Of a stretch of DNA of 64,000 bases, positions 16,551 to 24,316 are shown piece by piece. Position numbers and translations under genes: made by a program. A model generated the notes under the pieces. That model searched no databases. It was not told where the DNA came from and saw nothing but the letters and a program-made list of their open reading frames with translations. The stretch's first letter is position 1. Every line of letters begins with the position of its first letter. This DNA comes from Curtobacterium sp. TC1 (GTDB lineage Bacteria; Actinomycetota; Actinomycetes; Actinomycetales; Microbacteriaceae). The stretch spans positions 3,596,001 through 3,660,000 of the forward strand of contig NZ_CP081964.1 of the NCBI RefSeq assembly GCF_019844075.1, read 5' to 3'.

Positions 16551-17450
16551 TCAGCCCTTGATGCCGCCGGCGAGGGCGTTGCCGCCGCCGAGGCCTCGGG
16601 ACACGATCACGTAGAGGGCGATGACGGGCACGGAGTAGACGATGGAGAACGCGGCGAGCTGTCCGTACGCGACCGCCCCGTTCTGTCCGAAGAAGTTGAA
16701 GATGCTCACCGCGGCGGGCACCTTCTCGGGCGAGAGCAGCAGGACGAACGGGACGAAGAAGTTCCCCCACGCCTGGATGAACACGAAGATGAACACCACC
16801 GCGATGCCCGGCCGCATGAGCGGGATGACGATCCGCGTCAGGGTGGTCATCATCGAGGCGCCGTCGGTCCACGCTGCTTCTTCGAGCGAGATCGGCACCG
16901 AGTCCATGAAGTTCTTCGCCATCCAGATCGCCATCGGCAGGCTGGTCGCGGCGAGGAAGAAGATGCAGCCCCACACGTTGTCGATCAGGTTGAGCGACAC
17001 GAACAGCGCGTAGACGGGCACCATCATCGCGGTGATCGGCAGGCCGGTCCCGAACAGGATGCTGTACAGGAACGGCTTGTTGACCCGCATCTTGTAGCGG
17101 GACAGCGGGTAGGCGGCCAGCAGTGCGAAGACCACGGTGACGATCGCCGTCCCGCCGGAGAGCAGCAGGCTGTTCGCGAGCGGGATGAACGACAGCTCGG
17201 GCGTGAGCACCTTCGCGAAGTTGTCGAGCGTGAACTGCGTCGGCAGCTTCACCGACAGCGACGCCTGGGTGTCGACCGAGGCGAGGACGAGCCAGAGCAG
17301 CGGGACCGCGAAGCACACCGCGATGACAAGCAGCACGACGTTCGCCACCCACCGCATCGTGCGGCCGCGCGGTGACGTCATGTGCAGTGAACCGGGAGCG
17401 GTCACCGCACGGGTCGTGGTCGGGTCGAGGGACGGGGCAGTGATGGCCAT
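16551..17450 (-). CDS. Carbohydrate ABC importer permease (MalG family)
   Basis: A 299-residue membrane protein with six predicted helices (first at VANVVLLVIAVCFAVPLLW). The ATPase-contact loop is EEAAWTDGASMMTTLTRIVI, the MalG EAA motif. Its ATG overlaps the MalF stop by one base (TGATG), so the two are co-translated. No dedicated ATPase gene is present; CUT1 importers in Actinobacteria often share the multi-system ATPase MsiK, encoded elsewhere. Confidence 0.92.
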   Translation of the reverse strand: MAITAPSLDPTTTRAVTAPGSLHMTSPRGRTMRWVANVVLLVIAVCFAVPLLWLVLASVDTQASLSVKLPTQFTLDNFAKVLTPELSFIPLANSLLLSGGTAIVTVVFALLAAYPLSRYKMRVNKPFLYSILFGTGLPITAMMVPVYALFVSLNLIDNVWGCIFFLAATSLPMAIWMAKNFMDSVPISLEEAAWTDGASMMTTLTRIVIPLMRPGIAVVFIFVFIQAWGNFFVPFVLLLSPEKVPAAVSIFNFFGQNGAVAYGQLAAFSIVYSVPVIALYVIVSRGLGGGNALAGGIKG

Positions 17451-18400
17451 CAGTCCACCTCCGGCTTGAGCGCGCGGATGTAGATGATCGAGAAGACCGC
17501 CCCCACCACGAGCAGGATGGTCGCGATCGCGGTCCCGAAGCCGAGCTGCGAGAACTTGAACGCCTCCTGGTACGCCAGGATCGGCAGGGTCGACGAGTTC
17601 GTGCCCGGTCCGCCACCGGTCATCACGAAGATGAGGGTGAACACCGACAACGTCTGCAGCGTCGTCAGCATGAGGTTCGTCGAGATGCTCCGCCGGATCA
17701 CCGGGAGCGTGATGTACACGAGACGCTGCCATCCGGTCGCGCCGTCGACCTCCGCCGATTCGGTGATCTCCTCGGGGACCTCCTGCACGGCGGCCGAGTA
17801 GACGAGCATCGAGAAGGCGGTCCCGCGCCAGATGTTCGCCAGGATCACGGCGAACATCGGGAACGTGTAGAGCCAGTTCGGACCGCTGATGCCGATCGAC
17901 GCCAGGAAGCTGTTGAGCGTGCCCTCGTCGTTGAAGAACGCGTACGCGGCGAACGAGGCGACGATCTCGGGCAGGACCCAGGCGGCGACGACGAAGGTGC
18001 CGACGATCGCCCGGACGGCCTTGTTGGCGGACCGCATCAGGAGCGCGAGGCCGAGCCCGAGCACGTTCTGGCCCACCACTGCCGAGGCGAGCAGGAACAC
18101 GATGGTCAGGACGACGGACTTCGGGAAGTCCGGGTCCTGGAAGAGTTCGACGTAGTTCTGGAAGCCGACGAACTGCTGGTCGGCAGCGCCCGCGCCGGTG
18201 AGCGCGGAGTTCGTGAACGACCCGTAGAACGACGAGATGACGGGGCCGAGCAGGAAGATGACGAGCAGGACGAGGGCGGGCAGGAGCGGGACCGCTCGGC
18301 CGACGTTCCGCAGCGGTCGCCGCTTGCGCGGCACGGGTGGATCGGTGCGCTTCGGCGCACCGGGCGCCGACAGCGTCGGCGCGAGGGGGGTGCTGGACAC
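17450..18400 (-). CDS. Carbohydrate ABC importer permease (MalF family)
   Basis: A 316-residue membrane protein. A Pro/Arg-rich cytoplasmic N-terminus is followed by the first helix AVPLLPALVLLVIFLLGPVI and further helices. The coupling loop is ESAEVDGATGWQRLVYITLP. It pairs with the MalG-type permease to form the channel for a sugar or oligosaccharide. It starts 108 bp after the binding-protein stop, with a hairpin in between that could reduce expression relative to the binding protein. Confidence 0.92.
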   Translation of the reverse strand: MSSTPLAPTLSAPGAPKRTDPPVPRKRRPLRNVGRAVPLLPALVLLVIFLLGPVISSFYGSFTNSALTGAGAADQQFVGFQNYVELFQDPDFPKSVVLTIVFLLASAVVGQNVLGLGLALLMRSANKAVRAIVGTFVVAAWVLPEIVASFAAYAFFNDEGTLNSFLASIGISGPNWLYTFPMFAVILANIWRGTAFSMLVYSAAVQEVPEEITESAEVDGATGWQRLVYITLPVIRRSISTNLMLTTLQTLSVFTLIFVMTGGGPGTNSSTLPILAYQEAFKFSQLGFGTAIATILLVVGAVFSIIYIRALKPEVD

Positions 18401-18450
18401 GATGGGTGCCTTCCGGGTGCGGAGGGGTTCCGAAGGTGGGGAAGGACGGA

Positions 18451-18488
18451 CCGGGAGGCGCGGTGCGGGACCGCCCCGCGCCTCCCGG
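18451..18488 (-). terminator. Hairpin between binding-protein and permease genes
   Basis: Perfect 13-bp arms CCGGGAGGCGCGG (18451-18463) and CCGCGCCTCCCGG (18476-18488), 12-nt loop. It probably acts as a partial terminator or mRNA-stabilising structure giving more binding protein than permease. Confidence 0.65.
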
Positions 18489-18508
18489 CCGTCAGTGGGT
18501 GACGTCCG

Positions 18509-19867
18509 TCAACCAGCGGAGACGGTGTTCTCCTTGCCGACCACCTGCGTGACGGCCTTGTCGTACGCCGCAGCCGCCTGCTTCGGCGTCTGCTGCCCGG
18601 TCATGACCGCTTCCATCGCGACCTGGATCGCGTTGGACACCTGCGAGTAGTCGCTCGTCGCCGGGCGGAAGTTCGTGTTCTCCACCAGCCCGGAGAAGAA
18701 CTTGAACGTCGGGTTGGCGTCGGTGTAGGCGGTGTCGTCCGCGACGTCCTTACGGACGGCGATCTGGCTGTTCTCGGTGTCGTACTTCAGCGAGCCGTCC
18801 TTGTCGAGGAAGCTCGTGATGAAGTCGAACGCCGCCTGCGGGTTCTTCGACTTCGCGCCGACCGCCAGGGTCCAGCCGCCGGACATCGAGTTGTAGCCCG
18901 GGTCCTGACCGTTCTGCGTCGGCATCGGCGCCTGACCCATCACGTCGTTCCACTCGGCCCACGGCGCGGTGCCGGACTTGAGCCACGTGCCGGACTGCCA
19001 CGAACCGTCGAGGTCGATCGCGAGCTTGCCCTTCGGCAGCCACGTCTGGGCGATGGTCGTGCCGACGTTCGTGTCGAGCGCCTGCTGCGGTGTCGGGCCG
19101 AGGCCGCCCTGGTAGACGTCCTTCACGAACTGCAGCGAGTCGACGAACTGCTCCGAGCCCGTGACCCACTTCTTGTCCTTGTAGAGGGTGTTGCCGGGGC
19201 CGTCCGCCCCGTACAGGAGCATCTCGAAGCCCTGCATGGTCGACGCCTCGCCCTGCGCCTTGCCCGAGTAGATGTTGAACGGGATGAGGTCGGGCTTCTC
19301 GTCCTTGATCGTCTTCGCCGCGGCGAGCACGTCGTCCCAGGTCTTCGGCTCCCACGGCACGGGCAGTCCGACGGACTTGAAGATGTCCTTGTTGTACCAG
19401 AGGGCTCGGGTGTCGGTGCCCATCGGGACGCCGTAGATCTTGCCGTCGTCACCCTGGCCGGCCTGCTTGGCGTTGTCGAAGAACTGGTCCCACTCGTCCC
19501 ACTTGTCCGTGTACTTGTCGAGTGGCAGCAGGTAGCCGGCCTCGGCGTCGGCCTTGACGAGGAACGTGTCCTCGTACATGACGTCGGGAGCCGTCGCAGG
19601 CGCCTTGTTCATGAGCGCGAGCTTCGTGTAGTAGTCGTTGCCCTGGGCCTGGATCGGGACGAGCGTGACCTTCTTGCCCGGGTTGTCCTTCTCGTACTCC
19701 TTCTTGACGACCTTCATCTGGGCGTCGAGCTGCTGGAAGGCGCCGAACTTCTGGTACGCGATCTTGATCGTGTCGCTCGAGGCGGACCCCGAGGCTGAGC
19801 AGCCTGCCAGGCCGACCGCGGCGACGGCCACGGCTGCGAGTCCGGCGATGATGCGGGTGCGTTTCAT
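18509..19867 (-). CDS. Carbohydrate ABC importer substrate-binding lipoprotein
   Basis: A 452-residue extracellular family-1 solute-binding protein. Signal peptide MKRTRIIAGLAAVAVAAVG followed by the lipobox LAGC. Sugar-binder features include PDVMYEDTFLVKADAEAG and the C-terminal lobe WTLAVGAKSKNPQAAFDF. The ATG at 19867 is preceded by AAAGGAG at ideal spacing; a longer in-frame start has no such site. It is the first gene of the mannosidase operon and the ligand is probably a mannose-containing oligosaccharide (inference from GH38). Confidence 0.92.
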   Translation of the reverse strand: MKRTRIIAGLAAVAVAAVGLAGCSASGSASSDTIKIAYQKFGAFQQLDAQMKVVKKEYEKDNPGKKVTLVPIQAQGNDYYTKLALMNKAPATAPDVMYEDTFLVKADAEAGYLLPLDKYTDKWDEWDQFFDNAKQAGQGDDGKIYGVPMGTDTRALWYNKDIFKSVGLPVPWEPKTWDDVLAAAKTIKDEKPDLIPFNIYSGKAQGEASTMQGFEMLLYGADGPGNTLYKDKKWVTGSEQFVDSLQFVKDVYQGGLGPTPQQALDTNVGTTIAQTWLPKGKLAIDLDGSWQSGTWLKSGTAPWAEWNDVMGQAPMPTQNGQDPGYNSMSGGWTLAVGAKSKNPQAAFDFITSFLDKDGSLKYDTENSQIAVRKDVADDTAYTDANPTFKFFSGLVENTNFRPATSDYSQVSNAIQVAMEAVMTGQQTPKQAAAAYDKAVTQVVGKENTVSAG

Positions 19868-19922
19868 CGGTGCTCCTTTGCACGGGTGACGTCCGCGGGC
19901 TCCATCGCCCGCGCGCAGGATT

Positions 19923-19951
19923 AGTCCAGCGTATGGACTTATCCGTGTCAA
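19923..19951 (-). promoter_or_regulatory. Promoter with embedded operator for the mannoside operon
   Basis: On the minus strand a perfect -35 TTGACA (19951-19946) is followed after a short gap by the inverted repeat AGTCCA-n5-TGGACT (19923-19928 / 19934-19939), which occupies the spacer and -10 area. A repressor bound there would block RNA polymerase. The sequence resembles sugar-operon operators bound by ROK or LacI-type repressors. A ROK repressor is encoded 5.4 kb away, but the link is only a guess. Confidence 0.5.
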
Positions 19952-19975
19952 GGAGTTTCTCGCGCTGGTTCGGGC

Positions 19976-20035
19976 GTACCTTGCCGAATCGGGCGTACCT
20001 GGTCGGAAGTTTCGACCAGGTACGCCCGATTCGGC
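19976..20035. repeat. Intergenic palindromic repeat, copy C (half-site plus hairpin)
   Basis: Perfect 23-bp arms (19983-20005 and 20013-20035) enclose a 7-nt loop. The core GTACCTGGTCG is shared with copies A and B. A degenerate half-site (GTACCTTGCCG) starts 19 nt upstream at 19976, the same spacing as in copy A. It lies between the phzF stop and the mannoside operon promoter. Confidence 0.9.
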
Positions 20036-20057
20036 ATTCCATCCCGCGCGCTGCGGC

Positions 20058-20900
20058 TCAGGAGATCGGTGTCGCGCTCCCCGTCACGGTGATCCCGCCG
20101 GACTCCGGCACGTCCACGAGCAGCAGGCTCGGACGACCGACGTGGCGCCCCTGCCGGATCGTGACGCGGTCCCCCGGCTCGACGGCACCGACCTCGCGCA
20201 GGTACGCCCCGGTCGAGGCCGCCGCCGAGCCCGTCGCCGGGTCCTCGGTGATGCGCCCGGCGGGGAACAGGTTGCGCGCCTCGTACTCACGCTCCCCGGT
20301 CCGGTGCAGCACCGTCACCGTCCCCCGCCAGCCGGCCTCGCGCTTGAGCTCGGCGAGGGGCCCGGGTGCGAAGCGGAACTGGTGGAAGAACTCGCGGTCG
20401 TGCAGCACGAGCACCGGGTGCCAGTTGCCGGCGAAGGACTCGAGCACCGGGAACCCCGGCGCGATGTCCGCGGCCTCGAGCCCGAGCAGGTCGAACAGCC
20501 GCACCAGCAGGTCCGGATCGATGTCCCGCGTCGCCGGTTCGACGCTCGTCATCGCGACCTGCACCGCCCCGTCCGGACCGGTGGTGGCGTCGAGGGCGAC
20601 CTCGCCGGCGGCCGTCGTGAACACGCGGCGACCGAGCCCGTCACGTTCGGCGAGCACCACCGCGAGCGCCACCGTCGCGTGCCCGCAGAACGGCACCTCG
20701 GCGGCCGGCGAGAAGTAGCGCACCTGCAGGCCCGTCGCCGTCGCGCCGACGACGAACGCGGTCTCGGGGTAGCCGACCTCGCGGGCGACGGCGAGCATGT
20801 CGTCGTCGGACAGTCCGGCCGCGTCGAGCACGAGCCCGGCGGGGTTGCCACCCCCGGGCTCGGCGGCGAACGCGGTGTACCGGAGGACGTCGATGCTCAC
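20058..20900 (-). CDS. PhzF family phenazine biosynthesis-like isomerase
   Basis: A 280-residue two-lobed PhzF/DapF-fold protein. The N-terminal motif GGGNPAGLVLDAAGLSD, the catalytic-Glu segment GYPETAFV, the FCGHATVALA loop and the C-terminal DPATGSAA are all family hallmarks. No phenazine genes are nearby, so it is a house-keeping PhzF homologue of unknown substrate. The GTG start has TAGCGT 6 nt upstream, so it is probably leaderless. Confidence 0.9.
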   Translation of the reverse strand: MSIDVLRYTAFAAEPGGGNPAGLVLDAAGLSDDDMLAVAREVGYPETAFVVGATATGLQVRYFSPAAEVPFCGHATVALAVVLAERDGLGRRVFTTAAGEVALDATTGPDGAVQVAMTSVEPATRDIDPDLLVRLFDLLGLEAADIAPGFPVLESFAGNWHPVLVLHDREFFHQFRFAPGPLAELKREAGWRGTVTVLHRTGEREYEARNLFPAGRITEDPATGSAAASTGAYLREVGAVEPGDRVTIRQGRHVGRPSLLLVDVPESGGITVTGSATPIS

Positions 20901-20912
20901 GCTCCGACGCTA
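20898..20912 (-). promoter_or_regulatory. Leaderless promoter -10 (TAGCGT) of the phzF-like gene
   Basis: Minus strand: TAGCGT (20912-20907), spacer CGGAGC, GTG at 20900. Confidence 0.5.
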
Positions 20913-21047
20913 CTGCGGTGCCGTGGCCGTCCGCGCGGGCCGAACGGCGACGGGTGGCCCGGTGGTCCATCGAGTAGGGGTAACCCCCGCACGACTCCGG
21001 GTGTGCACGTGATGTTTCAGCCGGCGATCCGTCACGAGACTTGCTGC

Positions 21048-21557
21048 ATGAGCATCGACACGCGCCCCACCACCGCCCGCCGGACCCTCCGCATCGCCCT
21101 CGCCTCGACCGCCGCGCTCTCCGCGCTCCTGCTGACCGCGGGGTGCAGCGTGCTCGAGGACATCGTCCCGAACAAGACCCCGCAGAAGCACTTCGCCACG
21201 TACTCCGACGCGCCGCGCTCCGGCGAGTCGGACGACATGGCGTTCTTCATGCCGGAGTGGGTGCCGGAGGACGCGAAGGACATCGACGTGCGTCTCAACG
21301 CCTCGGCACCCGGGTACGTCATCGGGTTCGCCTCGAAGGACGGCGTCGATGTGGACGACTGCACCCCGCTCGACGAGTCGTACGGCGGCACCGCGATGAC
21401 CGCCGACTTCCTGCCCGAGGAGCTCCCGACGAAGGGCCTCGTCACCTGCGGCGACGGCCGCGCGGTCACCGAGATCGACGGCCGCTGGTACGGCTGGACC
21501 ACGAAGGACGCCATCCCCGGTCAGGACGACTCGAACACGTTGCGCACCGACGGCTGA
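21048..21557 (+). CDS. Small secreted lipoprotein of unknown function
   Basis: A 169-residue protein. The N-terminus has twin arginines followed by the hydrophobic core ALASTAALSALLL and the lipobox TAGC, so it is a lipoprotein. The mature domain has two Cys residues (in DDCTPLDES and LVTCGDGR) that may form a disulfide. The sequence ends in an acidic, polar tail. No family is recognised. It is monocistronic. An in-frame ATG lies 36 bases upstream, but the signal-peptide geometry favours the one used here. Confidence 0.75.
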   Translation: MSIDTRPTTARRTLRIALASTAALSALLLTAGCSVLEDIVPNKTPQKHFATYSDAPRSGESDDMAFFMPEWVPEDAKDIDVRLNASAPGYVIGFASKDGVDVDDCTPLDESYGGTAMTADFLPEELPTKGLVTCGDGRAVTEIDGRWYGWTTKDAIPGQDDSNTLRTDG

Positions 21558-21567
21558 CGCACCCACA

Positions 21568-21615
21568 GGCGGACGGGAGGCCCGTGGCGCCCCCGCCACG
21601 CGCCTCCCGTCCGCC
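21568..21615 (+). terminator. Terminator-like double hairpin after the lipoprotein gene
   Basis: Outer arms GGCGGACGGGAGGC (21568-21581) and GCCTCCCGTCCGCC (21602-21615) are perfect, with an inner GTGGCG/CGCCAC stem. It starts 11 bp after the stop codon. Confidence 0.7.
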
Positions 21616-21639
21616 CCGCGGTCGCGCCCACCGCACATG

Positions 21640-21690
21640 GTGAGCAGGAATGGTCGGGTCCGCTGTGCGAACCCGACCATTCCTGCTCAC
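21640..21690. repeat. Perfect 20-bp inverted repeat between convergent genes
   Basis: Arms GTGAGCAGGAATGGTCGGGT (21640-21659) and its exact complement (21671-21690), 11-nt loop. It sits between the lipoprotein terminator and the end of the surface-protein gene. It may terminate the minus-strand gene or be a repeat-family copy. Confidence 0.8.
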
Positions 21691-21715
21691 GAACTGCGCC
21701 CGCGGCGACTGGGGA

Positions 21716-24145
21716 CTACTCCGCAGCCACAGCCGCGGGTCGGCGGCGGACGGCCAGGACGCCGACTCCCGCCGCGAGCAGCAGGAACGCGATGAGTGCG
21801 CCGGCACCGAGGCCCTCGGCACCCGTGAACGCGAGCTGCCCGTCAGCGGTGATCGTGATCGGGGTCCAGCCCAGCACCGTGCCGTCGGTGGCCGTCACCA
21901 CGATGCGGTGCTCGCCGGCCGGAGCATCGGCCGGGATCGTGACGCGCACCGTGCCGTCGGCGGCGACCGTCACCGTGCCGAGCAGCGTCGGGGTCGAGTA
22001 CAGCCACACGTTCACCCGGTCGCCGGCGTACTGCGTGCCCACCGTGACCGTGATGGTCTCCCCCGCGCGGGCGGACGACGGGGCCGAGACGCTTCCACGA
22101 TTCGTGTCCGTCAGGCCGGTCTCCGACGGGACCACCGGGGCGATCGGAGCGGCCGGCGACGGGGTCGGCGTCGATCCACCGGTCCCGGGGGTCGGCGCGG
22201 GCGTGGACCCGCCGGTCCCGGGAGTCGGCGCGGGCGTCGATCCACCGCCACCAGGAGCGGGCGTCGGCGTCGGCGTCGGGTCCGTGCCCGGGTCGGTGTC
22301 GCCACCCTCGCACGGGTACGTCCCCGTCCGGAGCGAGAACCCGTCCGTGTCGTTGTCGTCGGCGTAGAACGTTGCCCGCTTCCCGTCGGTGCAGACGCCG
22401 GAGACCGCGAAGCCCTCGTTGGCGAGGTTCCGGTCGGCGTTCGACGGTGCCTCGAAGACCTTCGCGGCGGTGAAGGCACCGTCGGTCAGCTCGTACAGCG
22501 CGGTGCGTCCGGCGCAGGCGTCGTCGCACACCACCCAGAGCGCGTCGAGGGTCGGGTCGAACTGCACGTCGGCGACGACGGCGAAGGGCGTACCGATGGT
22601 GGCCACGCGCTGGAACGAGCCGTCCGCCATCAGCGCGTACGCGTACACGCTCGCGGTGCCTTCGACCCCGACGAAGAACAGACCCTCACCGTGTCCGGCG
22701 TAGCTCGACGGTGCGTAGGCCGCGCCGGTGTGCTCGTCGGCGAAGCCGTGCTCGGTGAGCCACGAGTCCGGGATCCAGGTGACGCCCTCGAGGCCGGCGT
22801 TCGCACCGAGCCCGGGGAAGTCCGCGGCGAGGTTCCACTCGTCGGTGGCCCGCAGGGTGCCCTCGGAGCCGTCGGTGGTGGCGTAGCGCAGGACCGACGG
22901 GCGGCTGGTCTTCGACACGTCGTTGTCCCGCTCGGTCGACACGTAGACGGCGCCGGGGTCGTCGCTCGTGACGGTGACGCCCTCGGCGTCCGGGGTCCCC
23001 GTGCCGTCGGCGTACCGCAGGTCCGTGCCCGCCGCGTTCGACGGTGCCCAGCCGCCCCGGCCGTCCGAGGTCAGGTGGTAGAGCAGGCCGTCGCCGTTCT
23101 GCACGGCCCAGAGCTGGCCGTCCTCGGACGTGCTGGAGGCGGTCCAGTCGATGCCGCTCAGGTCACCGGTGAAGGTGTCCTCGTCGTCGAGCACGGTCTC
23201 GTCCGGGCCGCCGGGCCAGGGCTCGGCGGTGACGACGCCGGCGAACCGGTTCGCGGTGCCCTTCGTCGGCTCGGCGGTGTCGGCGAAGTCGCCGGTGCCG
23301 TCCGGGCTGCGGCCGTACGTGGCGGCAGCGTGGGCCGTCCACGAGTACGAGTCGACCAGCGCACCCCGCGGATCGACGACCCGGGCGGAGTCGGCCTTGC
23401 CGAGTCCGAAGCCGAAGTCCGCCTCGTCGAGGACGGTGAAGCCACCGGCCGCGACGGTCGTACCGGCGGGGATCGTGTACGCGTGGTCGTCCTCACTGTC
23501 CTGCAGGACGTACCCACCCAGGTCGACCGTGGCGCTGCCGACGTTGGTCAGCTCCACCCAGTCGCCGGGGGTGCCGTCCTGCGACTCGACCTCGTTGATG
23601 CGCACGGGGGAGGAGCAGTCGTTGGCGGTGCCCTTCGTCGACGTGGTGGTGTCGACGAGCGCACCGGTCCCGTCGGCGCACCGGCCGTACGTGACGACCG
23701 CGTGGCTCGTCCACGAGTACCGGAGCACCAGGTCGCCAGCGGGGTCGTACACCCGCGCGGTGTCGGCGCCGCCGAGCCCGAAGTCGAACCCGGGTGCGGT
23801 GGCCGAGAGCTGGTCGATGACGAAGTACCCGCCGGGGGCGATCGTCGAGCCGGCGGGCAGGACGGAGGCGTCGTGGGAGCTGTCGTCGTCGAGGAACGCG
23901 TAGCCGGTCAGGTCGATCGACGCCGTCGACGTGTTCTGCAGCTCGACCCAGTCGGTGTCGTCGCCGTTCGACTCGACCTCGTTGACGACGAGGCCGTTCG
24001 CGGCGGCGGCACCGACGCTCGGGTCGTCGTCACCGACGGCGGCGAGGGCCGGGCTGGCCGTGACGATGCCGGCACCGACGGCCAGCACGGTGACGACCGC
24101 GGCACCGAGCCGCAGGGAGTGGGGGTGCAGGGCAGGAGTGCGCAT
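21716..24145 (-). CDS. Cell-surface protein with two lamin-tail domains, phytase-like propeller and LAXTG-type anchor
   Basis: An 809-residue exported protein. In order: signal peptide (about 1-36); two lamin-tail domains (about 50-160 and 175-280), each opening with VNEVES or INEVES and containing DWVEL; a beta-propeller like the esterase-like phytase family (about 300-610, with GLEGVTWIPD); a Thr/Pro/Gly linker with repeated GGSTPAPTPGT units; an Ig-like domain; then LAFTG, a hydrophobic helix and RRRP tail. LAFTG fits the LAXTG motif of class E sortases in high-GC Gram-positives, so it is probably wall-anchored. The ATG is set by the signal peptide and AAGGA upstream. Lamin-tail plus phosphatase-like domains suggest a surface phosphodiesterase or phytase; activity is unproven. 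Confidence 0.8.
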   Translation of the reverse strand: MRTPALHPHSLRLGAAVVTVLAVGAGIVTASPALAAVGDDDPSVGAAAANGLVVNEVESNGDDTDWVELQNTSTASIDLTGYAFLDDDSSHDASVLPAGSTIAPGGYFVIDQLSATAPGFDFGLGGADTARVYDPAGDLVLRYSWTSHAVVTYGRCADGTGALVDTTTSTKGTANDCSSPVRINEVESQDGTPGDWVELTNVGSATVDLGGYVLQDSEDDHAYTIPAGTTVAAGGFTVLDEADFGFGLGKADSARVVDPRGALVDSYSWTAHAAATYGRSPDGTGDFADTAEPTKGTANRFAGVVTAEPWPGGPDETVLDDEDTFTGDLSGIDWTASSTSEDGQLWAVQNGDGLLYHLTSDGRGGWAPSNAAGTDLRYADGTGTPDAEGVTVTSDDPGAVYVSTERDNDVSKTSRPSVLRYATTDGSEGTLRATDEWNLAADFPGLGANAGLEGVTWIPDSWLTEHGFADEHTGAAYAPSSYAGHGEGLFFVGVEGTASVYAYALMADGSFQRVATIGTPFAVVADVQFDPTLDALWVVCDDACAGRTALYELTDGAFTAAKVFEAPSNADRNLANEGFAVSGVCTDGKRATFYADDNDTDGFSLRTGTYPCEGGDTDPGTDPTPTPTPAPGGGGSTPAPTPGTGGSTPAPTPGTGGSTPTPSPAAPIAPVVPSETGLTDTNRGSVSAPSSARAGETITVTVGTQYAGDRVNVWLYSTPTLLGTVTVAADGTVRVTIPADAPAGEHRIVVTATDGTVLGWTPITITADGQLAFTGAEGLGAGALIAFLLLAAGVGVLAVRRRPAAVAAE

Positions 24146-24245
24146 GCAGGTCCTTCTCGGGAGGGGAGGGGAGACCTGCACGACTGTTCAGCACCTGCGC
24201 GTCCGACCGATGGCCGGACGGTGAACGACAGGTGTCGCGCGACGG

Positions 24246-24316
24246 CCCAGCGCCGCGACCCCTCAGTGCCCGCAACCCCTCAGCGACCGCGATGGCTCAG
24301 CGCGCGCAACGCTCAG
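24246..24316. repeat. Imperfect 16-17 bp tandem repeats at a gene end
   Basis: CTCAG recurs at 24262, 24279, 24296 and 24312 inside units like CCGCGACCCCTCAG / CCCGCAACCCCTCAG. The last unit overlaps the stop codon of the downstream-lying minus-strand membrane-protein gene. They look like slippage copies of that gene's 3' end. Confidence 0.6.
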
